Assembly: GCA_013396525.1 (NCBI GenBank)
Contig: VWYX01000793.1
Span: forward strand, 5,999 to 69,998
Length of the DNA stretch: 64,000 bases
Reading direction: 5' to 3'
Source of the DNA: Chaetorhynchus papuensis
Taxonomy: Eukaryota > Chordata > Aves > Passeriformes > Rhipiduridae
Below the pieces are notes generated by a model that saw only the letters and a program-made list of their open reading frames with translations, made no database searches and had not been told where the DNA came from. Below, piece after piece: positions 22,643-35,785 of this stretch (position 1 is the stretch's first letter; each line of letters begins with the position of its first letter). A program made the position numbers and the translations under genes.

Positions 22643-25600
22643 AACAGGCCCCTCACCTTAACAACAGGCCCCTCCCAGTGACAACAAGCCCAGCCCAAGA
22701 CACCTCTCCAGTATAAACCCCTCTTCCCACAGCACACTCAGCTGTGCAGCAGAAGGTGCTGAGCAGAGGGGATGATGGAGGTGTGTGCCCTGCTTGGAGG
22801 GGGAGAATGGGATGTTTAGGTTGCCAGTAAACCTGGTGCAAGTTTTTTCTGCTCGTCCTCCAGTTAGGCAGGCAATCCCACTCTGCTGCTTGGAAGATAA
22901 TCCCTGGAATATTCACCAGGGATGGATTTGTTGATTGTAAAATTAAAGGAGGCTTTGGGATTAGGGATTCTGACCTCGGATGTAGCTCTTTCCGAGGCTG
23001 TGACTGCAGGTTGGTGTTTCAGCTGGAAAGCAGAAACTATTGAGCTAGCAAGTAACAATAAACGAGCTTAATATTGGTTTGTTATGCCTCTGTTAGAAGG
23101 ACTTTAAATGTGTAGCCCTAATTGGAAAGAGCACCAGGTTAAAACTCCAGTAGTGGAATTACTTTCAGTAATGGAAGTTTATTGAAGGTGTTTTTAAATT
23201 TTTTTCTCTAAAATCTAAAACTTGACTTTTTTTTCCTGAGGAAAAAGGTGTTTTACTCACTTTCTGAATCCATTTTGATGGAATTAGAAAGCATGAGCTA
23301 AACTTTGTGTTTAAGTGGCATTTCCTCCTTTTCTATACTAAAATGGTGGGGGAAAGGTAAATGAGCTGGGAGAGGAGAAAATAGTGATTTAAAAAGATTA
23401 ACCCCTCTCCCCTAGTCTTTTTAGTAAAAGTATTTCTAAAACATTTTTAGAGGACGATTATTGTTTCTTCTTGAAATACATGGGGTGGAGAAAGTTGTAT
23501 TGTGGTGGAATGAGCCTTTCGTTTTTAAAAGAAATTTTGGCAAAATATCTGTGGTTTAACTGAAGGATTTTAAATTGCATTCATCTTGAATACTCAGAAG
23601 TCCTTCTGTTATCTTCTGAAAACTCTGACATCTGTACATATATTTTTTTAAGGCATAGCAGTTGAGAGATGCTGCTGAAGAGACATTCTTTTTTTTTCTG
23701 ATGATCCTCCAAACCTGCCCGTGCTGTAAGTCAGTGATGGAATAATTGTAGTCTGGATAAAGCTTTTAGTGCTGAGCATGAAAAAATAAGCATTGGGAAT
23801 GGGGCTCATTTGTCTCTCCCCTTGGAGAAGGATGACTCTTGTGGCCCAGTTGCCATAGTGTCAGACAGGACTGATTTGCAAATGAAGGGTCTGAAACTCT
23901 ATATGAGCCTATGGCTGCTCCAAGAGTTCATCCCATAATTTTCTCTGTGCTTTTGTCTGCTTTATTGCTCAGGGGTATGGCCAGGTGCCAGCAATATGAC
24001 AGCAAGGGGTGAACACTGCCAGCAAATCCATTTTGGTCTTAGTTATGAGTATCCCAGGTGAAAAGTGTCAGCTAACTTAGTCTGTCTGAAGTGTTGGTCT
24101 CCATCTCCAGGAGGTGACTCCACCTGGCATGTCATTTGAGGAAGGGAAGGATCTGCCCTGGATTCTTCTACCCATTTGCAGTGGGATGTTGCCTGCGGCT
24201 TTTGAGCTTCCATTAGCAGGGCAGCCCATGCTCCGTGTACCCACCAGGATTTGCTTTGGAAAGATGTTTGTGACAGCTGGAGTTGGATGGTTGGGGTATG
24301 GAGGGAGAGGAACATTTTGGCCATTTGTGATGGGTCTGTGTTTTGCCTTCTGCCCAGGGTCCCTGGTGTGCCAGCAGCTGAGATTGGTGGTCCATCAGGG
24401 CAGCAGTGCCTGGCTGCTTCACTTGGATTTGTAAGGTAAGGACAAGCTTTATTGCACAGGAACAAGCTCCACCAGCTACGCAGCCACCTTATCCTCGTGA
24501 CCTTGTGTGTCACCATCTGCCACGGGCTCACAGGTGAGAACTATTTGCTTTTCTTGGAGAGATGAGTTTAAAGGTGAAGTTGATTGTCGTCATATGTTTA
24601 TTGCTGTTGCTTTGTTGTACCCATGTGGAGCTTATTGCAGTTACTATTCATATCTATTCACAATTCTCTGTCGGTGTTCCAAAAATTCATTCATTTGTGG
24701 TGCTGCTTAGGGCAACTTTGTCCCTGCCTGATGAGTAGGGATCCTCTTCTAGGTTTGAGGACTGAGATGTGACACGGATGGCAGTTCCTTTGATTTATGC
24801 TGTCAAAGGGAAAGTTAAAAAGTTGATTGGATGGATGTTTTGTAAACAAAATCTGATGGGAATGTGGAACTTTTTTTTGCTGCAATGAAATGTTCTTTTG
24901 CTACACTGTGCAGACCTTTTAAGAGCAGTCTTTGGAAGCCTTCTGAAGATAAGGGGCTGGATGTGTTTGTTTTGTCAGCTGTCCCACGTAGTAGTGCAGG
25001 CTGGTGGGATGGGAGAAGGTCACCTGCAGAGTCTGAGGTTTCACGACGAACAAACCAACTGAGCCACTTGTGCGAGTCTGTGATTTGCTTGCAATGATCC
25101 AGAGCAGCAGAAGGAGCATCTCATAGGATGTGAGCCTGCTTTTGAAGTCTCATTTTTCAGTTTTTCTTATCCAGACATGCTGTTTTAGGCAAGTGGATGA
25201 TTTGCTACTGGTGTTCCTCATGGGATGGTGAGCGAGCAGTGAAGGGGATCAGGTGTGGCTGGGAGTGTAACCAAATACCAGTTCAACAAACCAGGTCTTT
25301 TGGCTCTGTGCAACCATGTTAAAATTATTTATTTTCCTCTTGGGGAAGGATGTTTGCAGCATCTGGGATTTCTGGGAATTCTTCCTTCTGGATGGGTTAA
25401 ACCACAAGTAGAGCAGAAGCCGTGGTCATCTAATGTGCCTGTCCATGCAGCTCCACCCAGAGACTTCACAGGGTGTTCCTTGCATGTGAAAGCAGGTCCT
25501 GGGACTGAGCAGTGCCTAATGGCACAACAAGAAGATCAGTTTCAAACTGAAGCTACTAAAAGTTGGGGAATACATTTGCTTCTCCTGTTAGCTTCATGTT

Positions 25601-28600
25601 CTGCCGAGATATCCTGGAATATCCTCACTCAGTTGTTCATCAGAGTCTCTGGACAAGGCATTGGGCATTTTGTTTGATAAGGGGTAAGGCTACATCAGTG
25701 GGACTGGAGCAGGCCTGGAAGAAAGGGAATGATATTCTTTCTGTTGTTTTGTTGGGTCTTTTTGTTTTGTTTTTCACCAGGTGACTTGCCTCCTTGACTA
25801 CCTGAGAGTCAAGATAAGTCTGTTCAACTTTATGTTGAGTTTTTGGACAGTTTGGGGTATCATTTAATCCTGTATAATATATATTCCATATATAAAATAG
25901 GTATTTATATGTTAGAAGGTTTCATATTAGTACAGAGAGAGTAATCCTAACAAATCCCTCTTCCTTTTGTTAGTAAGTAAAATACAGACTAAAATCCTCA
26001 CTGACTGGGAGCAACAAAATCCTGCAGATATTTCTTGACCCTGCTTTATGTCCTGGTGTTTTTTAGCAGTCATTGGCACAATCAAAGAGCTTCATTACAA
26101 CAGCTGAAACCAGAGTCTCTAAAATGTGGAGTGGTATGTTTGACCTGGTGTTAATTGTACTTGTCAGTGGTATTTAAGTGGCAGAGCAAGGGCAGATGTG
26201 TTATAGATAGCTTTCCTGAGCCAAGATTCAGTAGCAAAACAGGATGTGGCTTTCATAAAGGGAATCCCTGTATCTGGCAACATCAGCTCCAGATCCTGGA
26301 AACCAGCACCCACAGAAATGGATGATACTGGGGTTTGCTTGGATGCTGGAAGGCAGCAGCAGATCAGGTATTGTGGGGGCTGGTGGGAGGAGGGCCTGAT
26401 GCACTTGGCTTTGGAGCAGGAGAGCTGAGATGATGCCTTGTACTTGGGCAGGATGTCTTCTGCTGGGAATGGGATCAGCTGCTTCACCATCTCCTGATCT
26501 GCTCTCTCTGACATGTGAGCTCCAGGCTGTATCCTGGAAATGTACAGCTTAAACAGCAAGGTTGTTTCTGATCCTTTTCCTGAAATGTAAGAAAATTCTG
26601 TAACAAAGGAAAAGAAGGCTTTTATGAGCAATGAGTCCAATGTGATCATTGTTGCAACCTTTACTCTCAGGTTTCTTTTTTTCCAAAATGCATTCTTGTT
26701 TCCCTGGTCTCCTAATGATTCTCTGGGCAGCAGTGTGCATAAGATGCATCTGTTTCTGAGCTCTTTGTGATGTTTAGCTGATCATATTTCCATGTTTGTG
26801 GGACAGTGGAACTGTTTTTCTTCCTTTGTCTTGATGGACATAAACTAGACTTTCTTTCTCTCTCTCCTTTGTTTCTGCCCCCTCCCTACACAGTTGACAG
26901 CAGCTTGATTTAAGTTTAGTGAAGACTGATCAAGGGGTATAAAAAATGGGAGAATGGCTTTGACCTTTTTACGGGGATGGAGAAATCAACAATCAGTGCA
27001 CCAGTGTCTTTGGAGTTAGCTCTTGAGGTTAAGAGAAGAAAGCTAAATATTCTCAAATCAGAAAGATGAAATTAATATTACTTTTTCAGTATGTGGACTG
27101 CTATTGCCAGGAGGAAATGTAATTATTAATCTCCTTTGGGGGTGTGTGAATAAAAACAGCACCTGATTACCAGAGCTTTATTTGAACTAGAATTAAAGCA
27201 TGTTCCTATTTTATTTGAATAGAGAGGAGCAAGCTATGCAGAGATATCTGGAAGTTACTGGGCTCAGTGGAGAGGTAACTGGGTGAAGTTCTGTTCTAGA
27301 TGTCAGCTTGGAGGGTCTTGCCTGCCCCTCCACATCTCTGAAATGCAGAAGACGTTGCAGTAACGTGTGGGGCAGGTTCCAGTAGTGGCTGGTCTATTAA
27401 TCTGTGTGTGCTAACAACCCAAAACCAGAGATCGGGGGAATTACAGTACCTCATTCAAGGCTGATCTTGTCTGGAAAAAGTGAATTTGGTGTTGTTGGGA
27501 CTAATACCAGTTCATGCATGAGGGTCTCTCACTGCTGGAGCACTGGCAGGGTTGAAGCCAAGCTGGGTGAGAAGCTGGCTGCAGTGAGGGGTACAGTTTG
27601 CTTGAGCTGCCTGGGTTTCCTTTTAGATTCCTTGTCTAAGGTTTTGTCTTCATTCTGTAGGCTCTTCACATATTTTGCAAGTCGATAATAAAGCTTGTAA
27701 GAAAAGGTGTATTGAGAGAAGGAACGTGCTGTACAAGCCTGGATCTTGCATTATTTCTGACTCTTCCGTGGTCCTGTGGCAACTGCTGGCCAACAGCTAG
27801 GACTCTGTAGCTGCTCCAGTGTCATAGAATGAGCTAGGCCTTTCATTTGGGTTTCAGGGGAGTAGATGTTTACCCTGTGTTTGCTCTGCACCCCATGTAT
27901 AACTTGAAGTTCTCCTAGATGCCTCATGACCACAGGTTTTTCCTGAAAAATGGAACAGGACACCTTTTTGGCTGCGTCTAAACCATGGAAATTTTGCTGA
28001 GATTTTTCTGTGAAAGAGGAACAATACGATCTCAACAGAGAAGTTAATTATAGCAATGGAAATTTTTCTTAAAGACTTTCTGATGTGAGGCTGGTATTGC
28101 TTTTCAGCAGGATAGAACTCTCAGAAATGCCACTTCTAATGAAAAATGCTTTAGTGGCAAATACTTTCCACAGTGTAATGGTTATTCTTGGGTTTGTCTG
28201 AAGCATATTGAACCTCTGTATTTCTTTGTGGAGTTGTGTAACATGGTTTGGCTCTGCCTTTTCACTCTTGCTCAAGTGCAGTGCTGGTCTAGGTGAGGTG
28301 GGTGCCAGAGAAGTCATGGGAACTGAATATGGTAGTGCTGTGCTCAGGCTGTGATTTGTATTGAGCTGCTGCATGGAGTAAGACAATTCTGAACCTTGGA
28401 CTTGGGGATATTTGCTTCTGCTACCTTGGCCCCTCTGAAATCATATCCCTTATTCTCACCTCTGTCTTAAAATCCATCCAGATTGAGCTGCTCCTGATAT
28501 ACCCGGGTTTAAATAGGTGATAATTCTCCTAAGACTTGATCTTATATGTTGATTGCCAGGGAAGGGCTGCCTTGGATGTAAGCAACAGGTCTCATCTTAC

Positions 28601-30149
28601 ACAGATACAAACCTAAAGCAGGGTTCTGGCAACAGAACACCTTTTTTCCTCTATAATGGTGATGTTTTTGAGTAGAAGGCAGAAATTTTCATATAGCTGA
28701 GGTATCCCATCTGTTCTTATCCCATTCCACCTCTGAACAGTCCAACCAGTACTTCATTTTCTGAGTTTGTGGTGTCAGACTTGCTGAGTTCCCTCTCTTT
28801 TCTGGAAATCTCTGCAACTATGAATAAGGAAGGCTTATGCTGGCTGGGGAGGTGTGAAGCAAGTGGCCAGGCTGGGACATGGTATCAGATTGCCACTGGC
28901 ACTAATAAAAGGACTGATAATCTTGTCATGTTTTTGAATACTCAAGCAACTTCTATGGCCTTAATATGGAGGGGAAGGGAGTGAAGAAGGGACTGGCCAC
29001 AAACAAGTTCACCTGTAAAATAAAAACTTGAGGGCTTTATAGGTCACTATGAGGCTCTCTTTGGGATCTACCTCTTGGTACAGTGGGAATTTAGAGGCTG
29101 TGACCAGAGGTGGCAAAACTCCTCCAAAGCTGTGCTGTGCCTGGCAGGCACCTGCCTTTGCTACACCAGAGGCAGTGAGGTGGTGGGATTCTGCCATTTG
29201 ATGACTGTAAATGCAAGTGGGATCAAAGGGAATTAGATACACTGATGAAGGAGAAGCTCATCAGTGGCTGTTGATCATGTAAACCTTTACTGCATAGGAA
29301 ATTGTTCAGGAGGAGGTTCTGCACTTGAATTGACCTTTGTTCTTAAGTGCTGGGGTGCCTAAACTCTGGGTACTGCTACAGCACCGAGGGAGCCCCTTTT
29401 TGGCAAAGCTGAGGCCTCATCCCAAGGGTGGGTTTTGGTTCACAGCTAAGTCCCTCATGTCTGCATCTCCCGGAGGACCAGCAGATGTGCTCCAGGTGTG
29501 TCTAAGATCACTGTAATGGCACTGAGCAAGGGTGTTGAGAGCCATCCTCTTCCCTCTGAGCATTTTAATGGCTGGACATGCACGTGAGAGACCCAGGGTT
29601 TTGATGGCCTGCGGCTTCTACTTCCAGTACTACTCTTCCACGTTAACTAGTCGTTGGATAACTGGTCTTGGATCCAAAATAAATGTTTAGCCCTAGAACC
29701 AGAGCTCAGCACTTCTCAGGCCACAGGACAAAATCTGGTCCCTGCTTGCTTTTCTCTTCTGGGCCCTGTGAGTCTGGTGTGGTAGCATGGTCTGAGGGGA
29801 CCCTTCTCTTTTGGAGGGTGTGGATGGAGAGGACAGGCTTCAGTCCCTCCTGGCTCTGCAGGTGAGGGCATGAGTCACCAAGTGTCTGCTCAAGGTCTGG
29901 GATGCCTCTCTTTCTGCTGAGCTTTGGGGGAAAAAAAGGGCTTTATCCATGCCCGAAGAACTGTGTCCTAGTGCAGGAACAAATTAAGGGTGAATCCACC
30001 AGCTGGAGGCCTGTTGTGGCAAAGGCTTCTGTTTACTGCCTGAAAAGTTATAGACTCAGCAACATGAGTTATGGAGCCTTCTCTAGCACCCATAAATCTT
30101 GGAGGAGAATCAGAGTCTTCAACCATGTACCCACCCAGCCTAATACCAT
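22643..30149. other. Long AT-rich unique interval
   Basis: Soon after the CR1, AACAGGCCCCTC occurs twice about 20 bp apart (about 22642-22675). The rest, about 7 kb, is mostly unique AT-rich DNA. It includes a TA-rich patch at 25875-25902 and the palindrome ATTTGCAAAT at 23874-23883. Short frames have no recognisable domain and I see no RNA gene. Confidence 0.5.
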
Positions 30150-30380
30150 TTCTTGCAGCTGGAATTAATCATGGCATTAGGCAAACAACGGGGGTTCATT
30201 AGGACCAAAGGTGACTTTAATTTAATTGAAATATAACTTGGCAAGTAAAGAGGCGATCCAGTTCACAACACCTAATGGGAGGTCTGGGTTATATATGGAA
30301 AAGTTAATGGCCGTAAAAATATCCAAACAACATATTTGTGCACGTGTTCCAGTAAAAGTCTGAGCCAACTACTTTTTAAT
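30150..30380. promoter_or_regulatory. Possible conserved non-coding element
   Basis: A dense set of homeodomain-type cores (GGAATTAATCATGG near 30162, GACTTTAATTTAATTG near 30212, AAAGTTAATGG near 30301) occurs with CpGs and a CACGTG E-box (near 30341) in repeat-free sequence. The texture matches deeply conserved developmental enhancers; unverified. Confidence 0.35.
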
Positions 30381-31355
30381 GGTTTGGGTTTTCAGATGTA
30401 TATATTCATGTTCTTAAAATAAGAATAAGACTATATGAGCACAGAAATATGAGGTGGGTATGGGTATGAGCCTCATGGTCAGGACAGCATTGGTGAAAGC
30501 CACCTTCTTTCTTGTGCTGGAGGAGGCTGCTAAACATCTTCTGTCCCCAGAGGATTTGTCTGTGTAATGGATGTTACAGCTTTATTCTTAGAGGTTGAGG
30601 AATAAAGATTCTTACCTGGTTTTTGTGGTGTTTTGGGTAAAGGCGCCATACAAATGCACCTGAAATGGATGTTTGGAGTTTTTGGCAGTTTCATGTATTT
30701 AGATTTCATACAACTACAAGAGCCCAAGAAAGAAATGAAAACCCCTTAAATTATGATATTGGCATTCCCTTGTGAATGACCACCCACATCCCCCAAAATA
30801 ATCATATTTAAATACCAGTTAAATCAGCCTGTAAATCAGTGTGACAACACAGGTCTTTTAACCTTCCCTCTCTCCTGTATAACAGGTCCTCCCATTTCTG
30901 CATACACACAGCCTCATAAACTGACTCCTACATAAAATATTATTTATATTTTATTAGGTAAATATATGACAGTATGCACACATCGGTGGGCTGTGACTTC
31001 ATAGGTCCAGCCTGCAGAGTATGTACTATGTAGCTTTATACCTATTTTATTCCCCAGGCTGTTTTTCATAGAGAAGGGGCCATCTATATTTTCATGGGCA
31101 TGCAATCTGTATACCCAGCAATGAATGAGAATCTCTACTTTGGAACAGACCATTGGAAATAAAATTATATACCCACAGATTTTTTTTTTTTAAATCCCCT
31201 TCTCACTGGTGTTTTCCCTTCCCTTCAATTTCTTGTGAAAGAGCTCATCTGATGGGCCATGATGGAACATCGTCTTTTAGTTGGTTTCTCATGAGCTGGC
31301 CGGTGCTGGGAGTGGGGTGCCAGCATTGTGGAAGCTTGTGAGATGCTTGGATTGA
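30381..31355. other. Unique AT-rich sequence
   Basis: No gene or repeat is recognised. A T-run lies at about 31181-31191. Confidence 0.5.
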
Positions 31356-31566
31356 GAATGATAGAATCATTAAGGCTGGAAAAGACCTTCAAGGTCATAG
31401 AGTCCAACCTTTAACATAACACTGTCAGATTGACCACTAAGCCATGTCCCTGAACATCTGTGTGTTTTCTGAACACTTCCAGGAACAACGATTCCACCAC
31501 TTCCCTGGGAAGCTTGTTTTTATGCTTGACCACCCTACCAGTGAGGAAACTTTTCCCAATATCCAG
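31356..31566 (-). mobile_element. CR1 LINE 3' fragment
   Basis: The left edge ATAGAATCATTAAGG is the reverse complement of the CR1 3' end. It is followed in order by 'ctggaaaagacctt', 'agagtccaacc', 'aagccatgtccctgaacat', 'ttccaccacttccctggg' and 'ttttcccaatatcc'. About 210 bp remain, truncated at the element's 5' side. Only one terminal 8-mer is recognisable. Confidence 0.85.
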
Positions 31567-33699
31567 TAGGTGAAAGTAAAGAGTCTTAGATGATGGTGGG
31601 TTAGGAGTGACTAGTGAAAGAATATCTATGCATGGAAAGGAAAAAAAAAAAGGTGGAGGGGGAGAGGGAAACAGAAACAAGGTAGAGGACGGGGAAAGAA
31701 AAGGGTCATGGAGGAGGTTTTAGCTCGGTGTTATCGCTTTGGGCAGGTCACTTGGGATGCTTCTATGCTGGAAGGGACTGCAACGAGGCGCTTGGAGAGC
31801 ACACAGGCAGGCGCCGGGTAGGAAAAGAATCCATCTCTTGATGGCTCGGCTGAGATTGCCATATGGTTTTGCTTAGATGGTGCCTCTTGGGGTTTGCTCT
31901 GTCTTTCGGTGGCCTGTGTGCCTGTTTCTCATTTCAGCAGTTTCTCTGATGGTTTTATCTCCACGTCCTTTGGGTTTTGGACTACTGGGGAAAAGACAGT
32001 CTTTTCACCAGCTGACTTGAGCCTTCAGCAGGGCTCACCTTGTAGTCAAGCTGGCTTTAAGCATTTCCTTTTCAGTAAAGCAGCTCTCTCAGAAGTTTTG
32101 TGAAACCTGCAGTTCGTAAGCAGGAAAAGAAAAATGAGATAAAGTGACAATAAAAAACTTGCTGCAGGCAGGAGACGGTGGGCTTCCAAGCCCCACAGGG
32201 AGGAGCAGGAGTGAATATTCATAGTGAACCCCTTTCATTATTGCCGCAGCAGATGAGAGATAGGCAGTCATTTCTGCTCTTATCTCTGGTTTTAGCATGG
32301 AAATGTGTCTGGCAGACACTTCCTCCCTAAGTTGGAGTTGTCTCCAAAGGGATCTCCCCAAAAGGGGGAGCTTTTAGCCCACCATATGGTGTGTCCCCCA
32401 CTGGCTAGCCTGTTTCACTGTGTTGGAGACCCTGTTGGACAAAAGCGTGTTTTGCACCTTGTGGTTACCCCTAAAAGTTGCCCATCCTCTTTGGTATGGG
32501 GGAAATGAGGTGTGAAAGCAGCCACATTTCACCTCAAAACCTATGGCTTGAGTTCCTTCTAATCAGATCTCTGCCACCCCTTAAGACTTGGAAAATTTCC
32601 CCCCAGAGGAGGTTACTTGTCTTCTGTTACTGCAGGGAAACTGCAGCACAGGGAGCTGAACCGACTTTGAGGTCTCTGTAGGGTCCCACATGACAGCTCT
32701 TCCCACGCCTCCTCCTCCTGACATCTGTTAACATCCCTGTCTGTATGGTGCCTCAAAAGGCCAAAATGCCAAAAGAAGTGTGTTTATTTTTACCTGCTGA
32801 TGGCATATTTGACCTTCCCCAGAGCTTTTTGGCACCTGGTGTCTTGACTACCTTCACATGTGTGACCCTGATTCTGTGAAGCAACCTTAAAGGATTTGAC
32901 TTTAGCTGTCAATCAGAGAGTGGGAGCCTGATCCTGTCACCTTTCCTGGCCTGATGCTGCCCATGCCAGCTCTGCCCTTTTTCCCTGTGCCAGCTGGTGC
33001 CTGGCACAGCCCCCCTCTGCAGCACACTGACTCCATGCTGCCTCTGTGCTTGGTGCATGGCAGAGGGGTGCAAGCAGAATGACCCACGCAAAGCCTCTGT
33101 GGTGGGTGTGTTTGTTCAGCACTGCGGTGACCTGGTGTTGGCTTGGTGCCCTTCAGGTTGGCCAAGAAGCCAGGCAGAGTGAAAGTGAGCCAGTTGGTTG
33201 TTCTTAGAAATTTCCTTGGAAGAAATCTAGGTTGGTTTCAGCCCTGGCCTGCTCCACCAGAACTCCTTTGTGCCTTGCACTGGAAGTGTGGTTCTCCTCA
33301 GAGGCATTGCTCTGAGTCCCTGCAGCATCCAGTGCTAACCCTTTGTGGTTTTTCCTGATCCATTGGGCACAGGAGGCTGTGAGAGGCACCACAGCTCGGG
33401 CAGGGATGGAGTGAGGAGTGGATTGGATGAGATGCTGAGATGACAAATGTACCCTGACTCCTCCAGTGCTTCACCTTCAGCTTTCTTACAAAGATGGATG
33501 TGACTGTTGCAAGCTTCTTTGTGTGCAAACCTGGGGGCACTGAAGGGTGTCGAGCTCAAGCCCACATTCTGGGGGCTGAACATGTCTGTCCTCACCCCTT
33601 TCTCACTCCCCAGCCTGGACTTGCTGGGGAGCAAGTCTGAGCAAAGCCAGGCTGAAAACTAAGGGGTTGATGGGGCTCAATTTGCTTTTCTGGGCTTCT
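31567..33699. other. Unique sequence
   Basis: Mostly unique DNA with an A-run at about 31640-31651. Overlapping frames at 32900-33180 in three registers show no family resemblance. No gene is supported. Confidence 0.5.
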
Positions 33700-34110
33700 G
33701 TGCAAAGTAGCATTCGTCAGGAGGTAAATGAGGTAAACTAGTTCCTAATTAGTCTGCACAAAGGGTCTAACACTATAAATGTGGAGCGAGCACTATAAAT
33801 CCAGCTTGGAGCTGGCTGCGCGGTAATTTCCCTGTATAGACAAGCCTCAAGTCACAATTCATTATGGCTCTGCTTCATAGACCCTCCGATGTTGTGCTTC
33901 CCCTTTGCTGAGGGCAGATTGTCAAGCTGTGACCCTGCCTTAGTTAATTAACCTTCAAATGGGATTTATTTTCCCTTAGTTACTTGTGCGTGCACACATT
34001 TGGTAATAATGACTGTCCGCTTTCCTCGCGCTCGCTAAAAGGGGAGTAAGTCATTTGTTACAGTGTTTTACCAGGGGTAAAAAAATTAAACAAAAAAAAA
34101 AAATCCAGGC
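33700..34110. promoter_or_regulatory. Possible conserved element with phased CACTATAAAT repeats
   Basis: CACTATAAAT occurs at 33771-33780 and again at 33791-33800, exactly 20 bp apart, about two DNA turns. Nearby are TCCTAATTAGTC (near 33743), TTAGTTAATTAACC (near 33941) and a CpG cluster TTTCCTCGCGCTCGC (near 34021). CTATAAAT resembles a MEF2 or TATA core. The equal phasing fits two copies of one factor bound on the same face. Confidence 0.4.
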
Positions 34111-35639
34111 CTCAACTTTCATGGAAAATTGATAGCTTTATGCCAGAAAGAGACAGTTCCATCACAGCCACTTCTTCAGCTGTCTGCAAATATTTGAAAC
34201 CCTGAGATATTTAATGTTTTTCAGATGGCAATAAATCTGCAATAGTGTGGGCTCGCTCGAGCTTAGTGAGAGATGAAGTGAGATAGGAGAAAACGCATGA
34301 GCCAGCACGGGAGAGGTATTGCTGCTCACACTTCTGCTGATGTCAGGACAGGTTTTCAGGACCTTCCAACATACCAGCTGGCTTCTCTTCGCCAGGGAAA
34401 AATACACACAAATGTGAGCTTCCAGTTAATTTCCCATCCAGTTGTGAGCTAAATGTTTGCTTTTTTTTGTCTTCTCCCCCCACTTTTTATTATTTTTGCT
34501 ATCTGACGTTAAAAATTTTTTTTTACAGCTGGAGAAGGAGAAATGTTACTGGCTGAAAGGGGTTTTTTTTTGGTTTTTTTTTTTTTTTTTTCATCTGTCA
34601 AGCCTGAGTTATTGCTCGGGGTTTGTTTGTTTAACCTTTTGTTTGCTGTTCAGAACCTTGGTGGCAAGTTGCAGAATATGGTTTGGTTGCAGATGTATTG
34701 CTGTCTTACATTGGGTTTTTTTAAGGAGGAAAAAATAGTCAGATCATCTCCATGTGCTTTGCTCGCAGCATTGCCTCTGCCTGGGGTAAGCCTTAGATAT
34801 CTTTCTGCGTTCCCCTGATACACCTGATGTGCCTGGGGGTTGGTCTGCAGGGAGGTGCACGGTCCAGGGGAAGGCTCTGGGATTGGCAGCGACCTTGAGG
34901 GCAGGAATGAAGTCTTATCAATGGCACATCCATCAGGAATGGGTGCTGAGAAGGGACAGGAGAGGATCCTGCCTGGCTTCCAAGATGCTGGGGCTGTGCG
35001 TGTCTCACAAGAAGAGCAGAGTGGTGACAAGCTGGGGAAATATGGTGAGGGGCAGATGCTTAACTGAGCAATTTGTCATCATCCTCCAGAAATAGGGATG
35101 GCAAGCTGCAGCAGAGCCTGGTAGTATGGGAGCAGGAGGCCATCTGAATATTTTCTTAGTTATTTTCCTTTGGAAGTGTGGAGTAAAACAGTTATTGCAG
35201 AAAACGCTGCCTAATTTGTTGGGAGGAATCAAAGGAGCAGTCTGGTTCTCCAGATACCAGTGCCTTTCACAGCAAGTGAAGGAGATGTGGGTGATGCCAG
35301 GGGGATTGTGTGCTGTGAGCAGCCTGGAGTGGCAGAGGGACTGGGCTGGATCTCAGTTTGGGCTCCTTGCTTTCAGCCTGCCATGCCTAAATCAAATCCC
35401 CCCCCACTGCAGCTGTGATTCACTGATGGGTTTTGTCCAAGTGTCTGCTCATGAAGTTTTAAAGAGACAGAAACACCTCAGCAATTTGATTTTGGCAAAC
35501 AGCTGTGAGCCAAGTGTGGAACAACAACAAAAAAAATCCCTGTAAAAATCAGAGAAAATGCCTGCAAATTTCCACACATTTCACAGAGGCGGTGTGGTCT
35601 CGGAGGCAGCAGGGTGGTCTGGATGTTTTAGCACTGGTG
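34111..35639. other. Unique sequence with poly-T tract
   Basis: A T-run with GG interruptions spans 34563-34591. Frames crossing it are composition artefacts. Nothing else is recognised. Confidence 0.55.
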
Positions 35640-35785
35640 TAGAAAACAGGCGCTCCTGTGCTCAAATGCCAGCTCTACCACTGATGTGCCATTTCTCCTT
35701 GGTGAAGGCACTTGACCTTCCCATGTCTTGGTTCCTCTCTTCTTCCCTTTCCCCCTTTTTTTACTTCAAAAATGAGAATGAGTGG
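35640..35785 (+). mobile_element. MIR-like SINE relic
   Basis: The order of landmarks follows the MIR core: CAAATGCCAGCTCTACCACTG, then CTTGGTGAAGGCACTTGACC, CATGTCTTGGTTCCTC and finally CTTCAAAAATGAGAATG. It is heavily diverged, as expected for MIR, which is shared across amniotes. Confidence 0.5.

Noticed and set aside
32620..32690. Possible MIR tail (GGGAAACTGCAGCACAGGG)
   Set aside because: Only one short similar segment without the ordered landmarks seen in the other MIR-like copies.
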